A stretch of DNA of 63,337 bases. It comes from Candidatus Heimdallarchaeota archaeon. Lineage in GTDB: Archaea > Asgardarchaeota > Heimdallarchaeia > Hodarchaeales > Hodarchaeaceae. Location: positions 272,939-336,275 of the forward strand of contig RDOB01000003.1 in NCBI GenBank assembly GCA_011364965.1, given 5' to 3'. The notes beneath the pieces are model-generated. The model did not search any database, had not been told where the DNA came from, and saw only the letters and a list, made by a program, of their open reading frames with translations. A program made the translations under genes and the position numbers. Of this stretch, positions 35,214 through 44,956 are shown in pieces (position 1 is the stretch's first letter; every line of letters starts with the position of its first letter).

Positions 35214-36494
35214 TTAACTCATCATTTTTAAATTGTTTGTTTCTGGTTCAGAATGAATTTCTTTCGCTGTTTTTAAAGCTCGCTTAAGTAAAAGAGGGCC
35301 AACTATCTCAGCTATTAAAACACTGACCGCTATGATATCCAACAATAGTATTGCTGTATTTGTGGCAGAAACGCTGATCTCGATGAACCTACTATAAGCA
35401 AATGCTGCTAAACCTAAAGCTACTCCAGCTTGGGTTAAAATCGCATATGGGAGGTTTATTCTAACTTTTCTAGGCATTTTTGCTGATGAAGCTGTTGTAT
35501 ATGTTCCAATATATTTTCCAATAGCCCTTGAAACAAAATAAACAAAAATTGTCAGGAAAGTGGGAGTGATTAACAAGCTAAGATCCATCTCATATCCAAC
35601 CAATATGAAAAATAACGCAATGAAAGGCGCAGAGAGACGCTCAACCCCTCTGACACATACTTTGTTTTCACATCTGGCCATTGTGCTTAATGTTAATCCA
35701 AAGACAATACAACTTAGAACAACGGAAAGGTGGAGTAAACCAGATAACGCAATACAGATTAAAATAGTTGGAAATACATATTCAGCCGATTAATAAGCCT
35801 GAATCCCCTCTATATGAAGGAGTTTCATCAATATTGCCAATAAAACCCCCAAGATTATTGAACCCAATACTTCGATAATTATTGGCATTAATATAGAAAT
35901 TAAAGACAATCTAACTCCAAGAAAAATAGATTCAGAATAGCTCAAGGCAATATTGAAGAAAAGGATGGCAATAATGTCATCAAAAGCGATGATAAAGAGA
36001 ATCGTCTGTGATAATGATCCATAAGCATTATACTCCTTTATCACTTCAGAGGTGGAAGCTGGAGCTGTGGCCATAGCAATTGCTCCCAATAATATTGAAA
36101 GTATAAAATTTTGAGAAAATATGAAAACAAATATTGTTACCACAGCAAAAGCGCCAAATACTTCCCCTAAAAGAATAATAGGTAAACCCCATGAAGTTTC
36201 ACGTAATTTTCGTACATCTAAATGGGCTCCAATGCTGTAACCGATGTATCCAAGCGATATGGTTGTGATAACATAATGAATCGTCTGATCAGGGGGAGTA
36301 GGAAAGCTAAAAGTGAAGAGGTTTGCAGTAAAAGCAGAGAGGAATTGTAAAGCCATTCCACCGACTATCAGACCAAGAACCTAAGGAATCCCCCGTTTTC
36401 CAAGTCCTTTAGCAACAACTAAGGATACGATGATGATTACACCAATCTCTAATATGAAAATTAAAACATCTTCATTTGTTGTATTGGTTAACAT
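35214..36494 (-). pseudogene. cation:proton antiporter (CPA, Na_H_Exchanger) gene with two in-frame stops
   Basis: A single frame of 427 codons from the ATG at 36494 is interrupted by TAG at 36381-36383 (right after KGLGKRGIP, before VLGLIVGGMALQ) and by TAA at 35790-35792 (after IEGIQAY). Ignoring the stops it gives a complete antiporter core: about 11-12 membrane helices, the motif NEDVLIFILEIGVIIIVSLVV at the start, GYIGYSIGAHLDV, the carrier loop SILLGAIAMATAPAS, FDDIIAILFFN and LTQAGVALGLAAF. There is no frameshift, so the damage is two nonsense changes. It would show as two or three small ORFs (36356-35790 and 35681-35214). Either a young pseudogene or sequence error; both stops in one gene favour decay. 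Confidence 0.85.
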
Positions 36495-36715
36495 ATTTAA
36501 ATCAACTTTTGAAACTTAATTCATGCCTTCTCGGTTTATCTTTGGCTTTACATCCTCTGAAAAGAGCTATTGACGATTTTTTTTATTTTTAATCCAAATG
36601 AGATCAAAGAATTCTAAGATGATGTATTCCTCGCCGATATATACTTTTAAAAAAGATTCAGCTCTATAACCTAGGTAAATAACTTTTAGGTTTTAGCTAT
36701 TGATAGGTAGATTAT

Positions 36716-38836
36716 ATGAGACAAAAGCAAATAAAAAGGTATGTATGCAGGTTCGTAATAGCTTTATTTATTTTAGCTACTATTTTTCCAGTGTATCTTC
36801 AGTGTAATTTGGATCTCTCGCTAGCAATACCAACTGAATCTTCAACTCTTCCAATCAACTCTACAGATATATTAATTGAACTAAAGAAAAATTCTACGGG
36901 AATCGGTCTCCATTCATCCTTGAAATTTACTTTTAATTTAACAAATACCCTACAGCAATCCATATACAATTTAAAAGCTTATTCTAATCAAACATCTTCT
37001 GATATTACATTAGATCAACCATTATATGAAGAATTTGTCCTTGAACCTGGTGCAAAGAAAACTTTTGATGTTATTGCTAAAATCACAAATAATATTTCCT
37101 CTACTTCAGCGGTAGATCTAGTGATCATCATTGATGCTAGTGGGAGTATGGGGGAGGAAATTAATTCTGTGAAGAACAAATTAAACGATCTTATAATGAT
37201 TTTGTCAACTGAAATTCCCGATCTCAGGATCGGAGCCATAGTTTATGGCTGGAGAGAGTACTCAGAATATCCTGCCTCCCATTTGTCAAACTATCTCCCT
37301 TTTACTTCGAATTTTGAAGACATTAAGGACTTTATCAATAGTTTATACGCCAGTGGAACTTATGAACCTTGGGGTGACGCGCTATGGCTAGCAAATTCAT
37401 GGAACTGGCGTGAGGCTGCTAATAAACTAATTATTATGGTAGGCGATGAAGATTGTGACCCAGGAAATCTAATAGGAAGAGACAGTATAGGTGATTCTTG
37501 GTATAATGGATCAGATCTAGTAGAAATTGTACTTGAATTGGAGGGTAAAGGTGTAATTATCAACACTATTGTAGCAGATAATCCTGATATGCATGTAGCT
37601 AATCAATTTGAATGGATTGCAGAACTAACTAGCGGCCAGTCGGTATATCTCCCAGATATGGAAGAAATTGGTGTTGACATCCCGAATTTAATAACAGAAT
37701 GGACTTTAGAGTTAAGTCGGGAATATTCACACTCCTACAATCTTACTGTAACGTGGGAAAATAGTAATGGCACAATTTATCGAAATACAGCGATTGATAC
37801 CTTCTGGCTTGATTTAACCCCTCCATCAGTGACTGTTTCAGAAACAATCATTAAGATTGGGTTGAATATGTATGCAGTGGAATTTATTGCTCAAGTTGTG
37901 GATATCACGTCAGTAAATTATGTTAATTTATATTATAAAGGAGAAGGATCCTGGGAGCTCACTCCCATGACTTTGTTGCCTAATAGTTCTAATTATTGGG
38001 CTCGAATTGAAAATCTTGAAGGTAGATATAATTTAACTTATTTTGTTGAGGCAGCTGATGGGTTGGGAAATTCAGGAACGACGCCAGATAAATGGATAAT
38101 AGTCGAAGAGGCTCCTGCACTCTTGGGAAAGGAGTATTCTCTTTGGATGGATCCTGAGGAACAATCTCTAACTCAATTTGAGAATAATGGTACACTTAAT
38201 GAATTTTATCTTATTCTAAGTACCGAGGGAAACCTAAATATGGTATATGTAATACTAATCGATTTATCTACAAACTCATCTATTCCCCTCACACAAAATT
38301 ACGTTGTAAATGCTAGCTCTTCGCTTAATAGACAATTTTTCCCTCTAAATCTCACTACAGGCTTATATGCACTAAATATTACGCTTTCCAATGATAGTGA
38401 AGCATTTCTTTTTTCTTACGTTTGGTTGAAAAAAATTGATGTCACTAAAGACAGAGTAAGTGGTACCATGACCGAGGATATTCGAGTTCACGCCTATCAA
38501 TGGCCCAATGCGATTGAAGGGTGGTTTTTTAGCATTGTCTATGAAGTAAATGATCCACTTGTAGTTTATGCTGAAATATATAGAACCAATTTAAGTTGGG
38601 TTGGAAGGTTCACAGGTGGATCTGCACAGCAAATTCCTGTAAATGGAACCTATCTCATATTTATTTGGGCAACATTAAGGATTGGTACATATGAAATTAT
38701 TCATTCAAAAAATCCATATGTAACTGATGATCCCTATAGAACAACTCATACTGCGCAAACGCCTCTTCCAGGCTTCCCAGTCATAATTACTTTATCTATG
38801 ATTAGCTTTCTTGTTATTGGTAGAAGGAAACGGTAA
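36716..38836 (+). CDS. secreted von Willebrand A surface protein with C-terminal anchor
   Basis: 706 residues. N-terminal signal peptide (residues 10-30), a beta-sandwich region, then a vWA domain with a full MIDAS motif DASGS (D140, S142, S144; LVIIIDASGSM) and MVGDEDCD as the later Asp site. Ig-like repeats follow (TPPSVTVSETIIKIGLNMYAVEF; YYKGEGSWELTPM). The C-terminus has a membrane helix VIITLSMISFLVIG ending GRRKR. Many N-x-S/T sites suggest heavy N-glycosylation. It probably binds ligands or partners at the cell surface. Upstream lies a 220-base promoter region; the end nearly touches the convergent WD40 gene. Confidence 0.8.
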   Translation: MRQKQIKRYVCRFVIALFILATIFPVYLQCNLDLSLAIPTESSTLPINSTDILIELKKNSTGIGLHSSLKFTFNLTNTLQQSIYNLKAYSNQTSSDITLDQPLYEEFVLEPGAKKTFDVIAKITNNISSTSAVDLVIIIDASGSMGEEINSVKNKLNDLIMILSTEIPDLRIGAIVYGWREYSEYPASHLSNYLPFTSNFEDIKDFINSLYASGTYEPWGDALWLANSWNWREAANKLIIMVGDEDCDPGNLIGRDSIGDSWYNGSDLVEIVLELEGKGVIINTIVADNPDMHVANQFEWIAELTSGQSVYLPDMEEIGVDIPNLITEWTLELSREYSHSYNLTVTWENSNGTIYRNTAIDTFWLDLTPPSVTVSETIIKIGLNMYAVEFIAQVVDITSVNYVNLYYKGEGSWELTPMTLLPNSSNYWARIENLEGRYNLTYFVEAADGLGNSGTTPDKWIIVEEAPALLGKEYSLWMDPEEQSLTQFENNGTLNEFYLILSTEGNLNMVYVILIDLSTNSSIPLTQNYVVNASSSLNRQFFPLNLTTGLYALNITLSNDSEAFLFSYVWLKKIDVTKDRVSGTMTEDIRVHAYQWPNAIEGWFFSIVYEVNDPLVVYAEIYRTNLSWVGRFTGGSAQQIPVNGTYLIFIWATLRIGTYEIIHSKNPYVTDDPYRTTHTAQTPLPGFPVIITLSMISFLVIGRRKR

Positions 38837-38840
38837 TATC

Positions 38841-41168
38841 TTATTTTTTCCGATTCTTAGTTTCATTATCGAATAATTCATTAACTCTGTTTATCTTATG
38901 AGTTATTTTGGATGGTTCTAGTTTCTTAGTAAAAGTTTCAAGGAGCTTAGACTGTTCAGGAAGAGAATAACCGCATAAAGGGCAACGAGTTTCATGGGTT
39001 ATTTCATCAACTGAGATAAAATCCAGTTCACATGCAGAACATGAAAAGGGAAAAACCATTAGAGACGATGAGCAATTAGGGCAAGTTGATCTTCCCACAC
39101 TTCGAAGATCAACATAATCATCAAGACATACATATCTTTTACACTTAGTACATTGTAGATAATGAGTATTGGCAACCTCACTCATACAGATTTGGCAAGA
39201 AACAATAGGATGAGGTTTTAATAGGAGCATTTGGGATCTCATAATCAAAAAACGAGTTATATTACCGTAAATGCTCGATTTCCTCTTGATAACATTCGGA
39301 ACCTCTAAAGACGGAACCCCAAGAAGGGTAGTTAAATAATCAATTGGAAGAGCTTTACCTTGACTGAAGTCTCTAAACCAGCTTTCCATTTTCTGTTGTT
39401 GTTTAAATGACCACAATTCTTGTTTAATCTTAGGAGTAACGCGAATCCCTGCGAAAACTCCTGAAATTAAAATGAGAACACCAAATATAATTAGAATGCT
39501 TGAAGTGAGAGGATTGGAAAGACTGCTTCTCGGGTTCGTACCGAAAAAATATTCTAGATTATCGTTCCATCCATCCAAGTCTGAATCTGCAAATTGAGGG
39601 TTGGATCCAAATTTATATTCCTGTAAATTCGTTAATCCGTCTTTATCTGGATCCTCAGAGGCATCATTAATATTGGGAGTAAGAGAATTTTCATATTCAT
39701 AGAGATTGGGCATCCCATCATTATCTAGATCTGTATACGCATCATCATCGGTTCCAGCTAGAAGTCCATATAGATATTCATAAAGATTCGGCATACCATC
39801 TCTATCAGAGTCCTCATCAGCATCATTCTCTGCTACGCTCAAATTATTATTATATTCATATAAATTGGGGATCATATCGCCATCTAAATCTAGTGCTGCA
39901 TCATTTACTATTCCATTCAGTCCATAGATAAATTCGTATCCGTCTCGCATCAAATCGTCATCCGTATCATAATCTGTTGGATCTGTTCCATAGCTATACT
40001 CAAGATAATTAGATAAATCATCTAAATCTAAATCAGATAAGCGATCAATATTAGATCCAGGATCTAGACCAAATTGTAACTCCCAAACAGTTGGCATATC
40101 GTCAGAATCAAGATCAGACAGATTCCAGATACAAATAGTCGAGTCATCAGAACTTGAAGCAAGAATGCTTCCAGTACGGTCGAAATCCATATCCAAGATG
40201 GATAAGGAATGAGCAGACATATGACCAATTGTATTATTAGTATGAGTCCAGAAGCTAATTTGATGATCAAGTAATCCCACACATTGCGTAAATCCATCAG
40301 AACTTATTGCAATGGAACGTATCCAAGTATTATAAACATTATTTTGTACAAGGTTGTACGTTGAGCTATCCCAGTATTTTACTGTTTGATCATGAGAACC
40401 TGAAATAATATAATTCCCATCAGAAGAGAATTCTACGTCAATTACATTTCCTATATGTTCTGCTAATGTACTAATACTAGTAAAACTAGTTATATTCCAA
40501 ATCTTTAAAGAATCATCATAAGAACCAGAAACCAAATATTCTCCATCTGGACTGAACTTAAGAGTCTTAATTCTGTCAGTATGACCAACTAAGCTTGTAA
40601 TAGAAGACCATGTAGTAGTATTCCAAAGAATAATTGTTTTATCATCAGATCCTGAAGCTAAAATATTTCCCTCGGGACTGAACCTAAGACTCCAAATTGG
40701 GCCAGTATGTCCTGTTAAGTTCTGAATCGGTTCCCCAGATGTAATATTCCAGATCAAAATTGTTTGATCATATGATCCAGATGCTAATAATTCTCCTGAA
40801 GGATGAAAAGCGATGGAGTAAACAGCTTGAGTGTGATCCTGAAGAGAGTTTATTAATACCCCTGTACTTATATTCCATAACATAATATTCGAATCTACAG
40901 AAGCTGATGCTAATATTGAATCAGTGGGAGAAAATTCAACATCCCATACCTCTGATGTATGATCAGTGAAGTTATAAATCAGTTTATCAACAGGATTTAA
41001 ATCAGATGTGTCATGATAGCTCATTTTGAAATGATTATTATTTAATAATGAAGGAGAACTTCCTATATTGATACTTATTACAAAACCTGCTGACAGAGCA
41101 GCAAATACCAAGGATGAGAACATTAATGAGAAATAAATAATCCTTGCAATTATTACTGACGTTTTCAT
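38841..41168 (-). CDS. WD40-propeller / Ca-repeat membrane protein with cytoplasmic zinc module
   Basis: 775 residues. A membrane helix at 8-30 leads into a seven-blade WD40 propeller (about 60-350; each blade starts like DHTSEVWDVEFSP and ends near IMLWN). From about 355 to 550 come five or six Asp-rich repeats (DLDGDMIPNLYEYNN, DSDRDGMPNLYEYLYG) like thrombospondin-type-3/dockerin calcium loops. A second helix (557-575) crosses back. The C-terminus carries paired zinc ligands C658/C661, C673/C676, C681/D684, C696/C699, then a separate ribbon C710/C713/C729/C732. The first four pairs have cross-brace (RING-like) spacing. It could link outside Ca2+-dependent contacts to an inside zinc adaptor. 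Confidence 0.8.
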   Translation of the reverse strand: MKTSVIIARIIYFSLMFSSLVFAALSAGFVISINIGSSPSLLNNNHFKMSYHDTSDLNPVDKLIYNFTDHTSEVWDVEFSPTDSILASASVDSNIMLWNISTGVLINSLQDHTQAVYSIAFHPSGELLASGSYDQTILIWNITSGEPIQNLTGHTGPIWSLRFSPEGNILASGSDDKTIILWNTTTWSSITSLVGHTDRIKTLKFSPDGEYLVSGSYDDSLKIWNITSFTSISTLAEHIGNVIDVEFSSDGNYIISGSHDQTVKYWDSSTYNLVQNNVYNTWIRSIAISSDGFTQCVGLLDHQISFWTHTNNTIGHMSAHSLSILDMDFDRTGSILASSSDDSTICIWNLSDLDSDDMPTVWELQFGLDPGSNIDRLSDLDLDDLSNYLEYSYGTDPTDYDTDDDLMRDGYEFIYGLNGIVNDAALDLDGDMIPNLYEYNNNLSVAENDADEDSDRDGMPNLYEYLYGLLAGTDDDAYTDLDNDGMPNLYEYENSLTPNINDASEDPDKDGLTNLQEYKFGSNPQFADSDLDGWNDNLEYFFGTNPRSSLSNPLTSSILIIFGVLILISGVFAGIRVTPKIKQELWSFKQQQKMESWFRDFSQGKALPIDYLTTLLGVPSLEVPNVIKRKSSIYGNITRFLIMRSQMLLLKPHPIVSCQICMSEVANTHYLQCTKCKRYVCLDDYVDLRSVGRSTCPNCSSSLMVFPFSCSACELDFISVDEITHETRCPLCGYSLPEQSKLLETFTKKLEPSKITHKINRVNELFDNETKNRKK

Positions 41169-41270
41169 CTATAGTCGTTATTAATAGATCATTAGCATCT
41201 AAAAAGATTTTTATGTACGAGGATAATTTACATTCTATTAGTAGAAAAGATGTATTATGAAATAATATGT

Positions 41271-43163
41271 TTATTTCTTTTCTAAGGCTCGTAACATAAA
41301 TTGAGTAATTCTATTTACCAGTTTTACTGGATCTTGAAGCGTTCCATCTGTAATCTCTTGATTTTCTAAAAGCTGATTTACACACATTTCAAAAAGAACA
41401 GAATTTGGTTCAGCATTAAACAAAGTTTTCATTTCCTTTATTAGAGAATTATTAGGATTTATTTCCAAGATTTTCTTATTTGGAGTAAAATTTTGATCCA
41501 TATAACGCATCGCACGAGAAAACGCTCCCATGCCAGTTGGATTTACTAAACGGCAAGGACTTTCAGTCAAAAGATCCGTATACTGGATATCTATGATTCT
41601 ATCCCCTAGAATCTCACTCATCTTCTTTAAAAAATCATCTTTTTCCTCTTTCTTCTCTTCTTCGGATTTATCTTCCTTTTTTTCATCCTCGGGAGGGGGG
41701 AGCTCTGGTTCGGCCTGATCTATGGCCTTGAACTTCTTTCCTTCGAATTCAACGACATTCATCATGACAAAACTATCAATAGGTTCATCAAAAAGAATCA
41801 CATCTTGTTGATTTTTCTTGTACGGTTCGAGATGCGGACTATTCTGTAAAATTTTTATATTTTCTCCTAAAAGATAAAAAATTTCTTCTTGTTGTTCTGA
41901 AAGATTTTCCAAATAACTTTTTAGTGTTATAAGCTTACTCTCGGATTTATAGGTTTTTACTCGAAGAAGATTCAGTAGCTTTTTTCTCCGTTTTTCATCT
42001 GCCGTTATTCCTTCTTTTATAAAAACCCCGAACTCATTCCACCATTCAAGATATTTCTCTTCATGTTCATCAATCATCTTTTCCAATTCATCGAGAATCT
42101 TACTCACAATGACTTTAGAAATTCGACGGATAGTCTGATCAACCTGGATCACTTCTCGAGAAACATTTAGTGGAAGGTCTTCACTATCAACCACACCAAA
42201 CACAAACCGGAGATATTCGGGGAGAAGATCCTTCGCTTTTTCTTGAACCAAAATCTTTTTACTATAAAGGCGAAGACCGTAATCTTGATATAATGATGTC
42301 ATCATTGCACGATTGGAGTGTTTGGGAAGAAAAATTAATGCTCGGAATTGAATTGGAGCATCTACACTAAGATGGATACGGTGAAAGGGTTCCGTATAAT
42401 CAAAGCTAACTTGCCGATAAAATTCATTATATTCTTCATCACTCACTTCTTCTTCAGCCTGATGCCAAATAGGTACCTGTCGATTAATGATTTCATCATC
42501 ATCTCCTATTCGGATGGGAAAACCCACGAAATCACTATATTTTTTGATGATGTTTTCTAATTTGTATTTATTGAGGAAATCTGATTTCATATCTTCCTTG
42601 AGATAAAGGACGACATCTGTCCCTCGAGTTGTTTTATCATAATTCTTAACTTGAAATTCTCCTGTTCCAGTAGAACGCCATTCAACCCCTTGGCCTTCCT
42701 GAGAATAGGTTCGTGATCGCACTACAACTTCCTTTGCTACAATAAAAGAACTATAGAATCCTACTCCAAACATTCCAATGAAATTGGAAACATCAGATGT
42801 TTCATTTAAATCTTTAAGAAATTCTAATGTTCCACTTTGTGCAATAGTTCCCAAATTTGTTACTATTTCCTTATAAGTCATTCCGTAACCTGTATCAGAG
42901 ACAGTAATAGTTCCTTCGTCCTCATCAAAGAGTATACGAATTGATAATTCAGCTTCAGGATCCAATATTGTTCTAGATTCATCAAATTGAACCACACGGA
43001 GTTTATGCAGTGCATCAGCGGCATTAGAAATTAATTCTCTTAAGAAAATTTCACGATTTTTATATAAGCGGTTTATCAGAATATCAAGTAATTTTTGTAT
43101 TTCAGCTTGAAATTCAAAAGTTTCAATAAAATTTGAATTGTCATTTTGGCTATCTTTTGTCAT
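41271..43163 (-). CDS. htpG: HtpG, Hsp90-family chaperone
   Basis: 630 residues, the bacterial HtpG length. GHKL ATPase motifs are all present: ELISNAADAL (E43, N47, D50), DTGYGMT, GTIAQSGT, and GMFGVGFYSSF. The catalytic Arg region (VVDSEDLPLNVSREV) is in the middle domain. A charged Glu/Lys segment (about 485-515) sits between the middle and C-terminal domains, where HtpG proteins vary. It is a cytosolic dimeric ATP-driven chaperone. Hsp90 is missing from most archaea, so this is likely a gene gained from bacteria; its neighbours here are not obviously bacterial. ATG at 43163 with GTGACG nearby. It is divergent from the rubredoxin gene. Confidence 0.95.
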   Translation of the reverse strand: MTKDSQNDNSNFIETFEFQAEIQKLLDILINRLYKNREIFLRELISNAADALHKLRVVQFDESRTILDPEAELSIRILFDEDEGTITVSDTGYGMTYKEIVTNLGTIAQSGTLEFLKDLNETSDVSNFIGMFGVGFYSSFIVAKEVVVRSRTYSQEGQGVEWRSTGTGEFQVKNYDKTTRGTDVVLYLKEDMKSDFLNKYKLENIIKKYSDFVGFPIRIGDDDEIINRQVPIWHQAEEEVSDEEYNEFYRQVSFDYTEPFHRIHLSVDAPIQFRALIFLPKHSNRAMMTSLYQDYGLRLYSKKILVQEKAKDLLPEYLRFVFGVVDSEDLPLNVSREVIQVDQTIRRISKVIVSKILDELEKMIDEHEEKYLEWWNEFGVFIKEGITADEKRRKKLLNLLRVKTYKSESKLITLKSYLENLSEQQEEIFYLLGENIKILQNSPHLEPYKKNQQDVILFDEPIDSFVMMNVVEFEGKKFKAIDQAEPELPPPEDEKKEDKSEEEKKEEKDDFLKKMSEILGDRIIDIQYTDLLTESPCRLVNPTGMGAFSRAMRYMDQNFTPNKKILEINPNNSLIKEMKTLFNAEPNSVLFEMCVNQLLENQEITDGTLQDPVKLVNRITQFMLRALEKK

Positions 43164-43378
43164 TATATCGTCACTTCTACAATACTACTACTTGAATTTA
43201 CAATTCAATCTTGAACAACGAATTCACTAAATAGATGAAAAAAATTTAGATCCATCTTTTCTAATAGAACCTTTAAATAGACAAGAAGCATCCGAGTAAC
43301 CTGTTCTATAATCGTTCTCATGATCATCTTGGAACGAAAGAAATTATTAGAATAGATTAAGACTTGATCGGAGTGAAA

Positions 43379-43519
43379 ATGAAGATGGCAAAATGGGAAT
43401 GTCTCATCTGTGGATATATCTATGATGAAGAAGTCGAGGGTACACGCTTTGAGGATTTACCAGACGACTGGAGCTGTCCAGAGTGCGGTGCGCCGAAAGA
43501 AGACTTTGAAAGGTTATAA
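43379..43519 (+). CDS. rubredoxin
   Basis: 46 residues. Two Cys pairs hold the single iron: C8-x2-C11-G and C33-x2-C36-G, with the usual [17 protein letters not shown] and APKEDFE. ATG at 43379 has GGAGTG about 6 bases upstream. It passes single electrons in the cytoplasm, and here almost certainly to the flavodiiron protein that starts 104 bases downstream on the same strand, the standard rubredoxin:oxygen oxidoreductase pairing for removing O2 or NO. It falls below usual ORF-size cut-offs. Confidence 0.95.
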   Translation: MKMAKWECLICGYIYDEEVEGTRFEDLPDDWSCPECGAPKEDFERL

Positions 43520-43622
43520 ATTCAAAGGTTCGACTCTTCAATCCTTTTTTTCTATCTTTAGTGGTTTAACCAAAATGGAGTTATTGAAAAAATTTCATAT
43601 TAGGAGTAAATGAGGTTTATCA

Positions 43623-44822
43623 TTGGTAGCTGTTGAAATAAAACCTTGCGTATATTGGGCAGGAGTAAATGACCGATCTACAGAGTTATTTGAGGGATTA
43701 TGGCCAATTCAAGATGTGGGAGTCTCATATAATAGTTACATTATTGCTGATGAAAAAGTTGCTTTAATAGACTTGGTTAAAGGAATAAAAACCGATGATT
43801 TTCTGACTCAGATTGAAGAAATCGTAGAGCTTACTAATATTGATTACGTGATTATTAACCACATGGAACCAGATCACACTGGAATCATTAAGATCTTTTT
43901 AAAAATGGTTCCAAATATTACTTTTGTGGGAACTGAAAAAACGAAACAAATGTTGGAAGATTACTACCAGATCAGTACAAATTTTATGGCGGTAAAAACT
44001 GGAGACCGTCTGAATTTAGGCAATCATACCCTTGTTTTTTATGAGACGCCTTTTGTGCACTGGCCTGAAACAATGGTTACATGGGAAGAGCAAAGTAAAA
44101 TTTTATTCTCCTGTGACGCGTTTGGTGGGTTCGGAGCTTTACGAGGATCTATATTTGATGATGAATACGACGATCTAGGCTTTTATATTGAAGAAGCGCT
44201 ACGTTATTACGCTAATATCGTAGCTAAATTTAGCCGATTTGTCTTAAAGGCAATTGATGCATTGAGGAACCTTGAAATCGAAATTATTGCCCCTTCGCAT
44301 GGATTAATATGGCGGAATCCCAAAAAAATCATAGATCTATACCAAAAATGGGCAAGATATGCATCAGAACCTGCAGAGAAAGGAATTACATTGATATATG
44401 GCTCTATGTATGGTAATACAGAAAAAATGATGAACGCCATTATTCAAGGGGCATCTAAATCAGGTTTACCAATTCAGGTATTTGATGTTGCTCGAACAGA
44501 TGTTAGCTATATCCTACCGTTTCTTTGGAAGTACCAAGGTGTAATCATTGGTGCTCCCACCTATGAAACAAAATTATTTCCCCCCATGACTTATGTTCTT
44601 ACAATGGCGGAATATAAAAGAATTTTCAATAAGAAAGTTGCACGTTTTGGTAGTTATGGTTGGTCTGGTGGAGCTCAACGTGATGTGGAAACCCAACTTG
44701 AAAAATTAAAATGGGAATTAACAGAGGTCTTTGAATTCCAAGGTGGTCCAACAACCACAGATTTAGCAAAGGGAGAAGAATTCGGGAAGCGATTTGCTAA
44801 ACTTCTGAAGGACGTAAGCTAG
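43623..44822 (+). CDS. flavodiiron protein (A-type flavoprotein, FprA/ROO-like)
   Basis: 399 residues. The metallo-beta-lactamase-like half has the diiron ligands H80-x-E82-x-D84-H85, H146, D165 and H226, complete. The flavodoxin half begins near residue 255 with the FMN loop GSMYGNTEK and GAPTYETKLFPP. It reduces O2 (to water) or NO with electrons from rubredoxin or F420H2. TTG start chosen because GAGG precedes it by seven bases. It forms an operon with the rubredoxin gene and gives oxygen or nitrosative protection to an anaerobe. Confidence 0.93.
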   Translation: MVAVEIKPCVYWAGVNDRSTELFEGLWPIQDVGVSYNSYIIADEKVALIDLVKGIKTDDFLTQIEEIVELTNIDYVIINHMEPDHTGIIKIFLKMVPNITFVGTEKTKQMLEDYYQISTNFMAVKTGDRLNLGNHTLVFYETPFVHWPETMVTWEEQSKILFSCDAFGGFGALRGSIFDDEYDDLGFYIEEALRYYANIVAKFSRFVLKAIDALRNLEIEIIAPSHGLIWRNPKKIIDLYQKWARYASEPAEKGITLIYGSMYGNTEKMMNAIIQGASKSGLPIQVFDVARTDVSYILPFLWKYQGVIIGAPTYETKLFPPMTYVLTMAEYKRIFNKKVARFGSYGWSGGAQRDVETQLEKLKWELTEVFEFQGGPTTTDLAKGEEFGKRFAKLLKDVS

Positions 44823-44825
44823 GCT

Positions 44826-44847
44826 CTTTTCCCTATTTTTATTTTTA
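44826..44847 (+). terminator. T-rich tract after the flavodiiron gene
   Basis: Just after the stop the plus strand reads CTTTTCCCTATTTTTATTTTT, the pattern of archaeal termination. Confidence 0.4.
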
Positions 44848-44956
44848 AAAGAAGGTCTATTTTCGGGAATTACATATAATACCTATTATTCACACGTTAT
44901 ATAACACTAAAAAATATTTATTTCCGAAAGAAATTACTTAAAAAGAGACGATTAAA

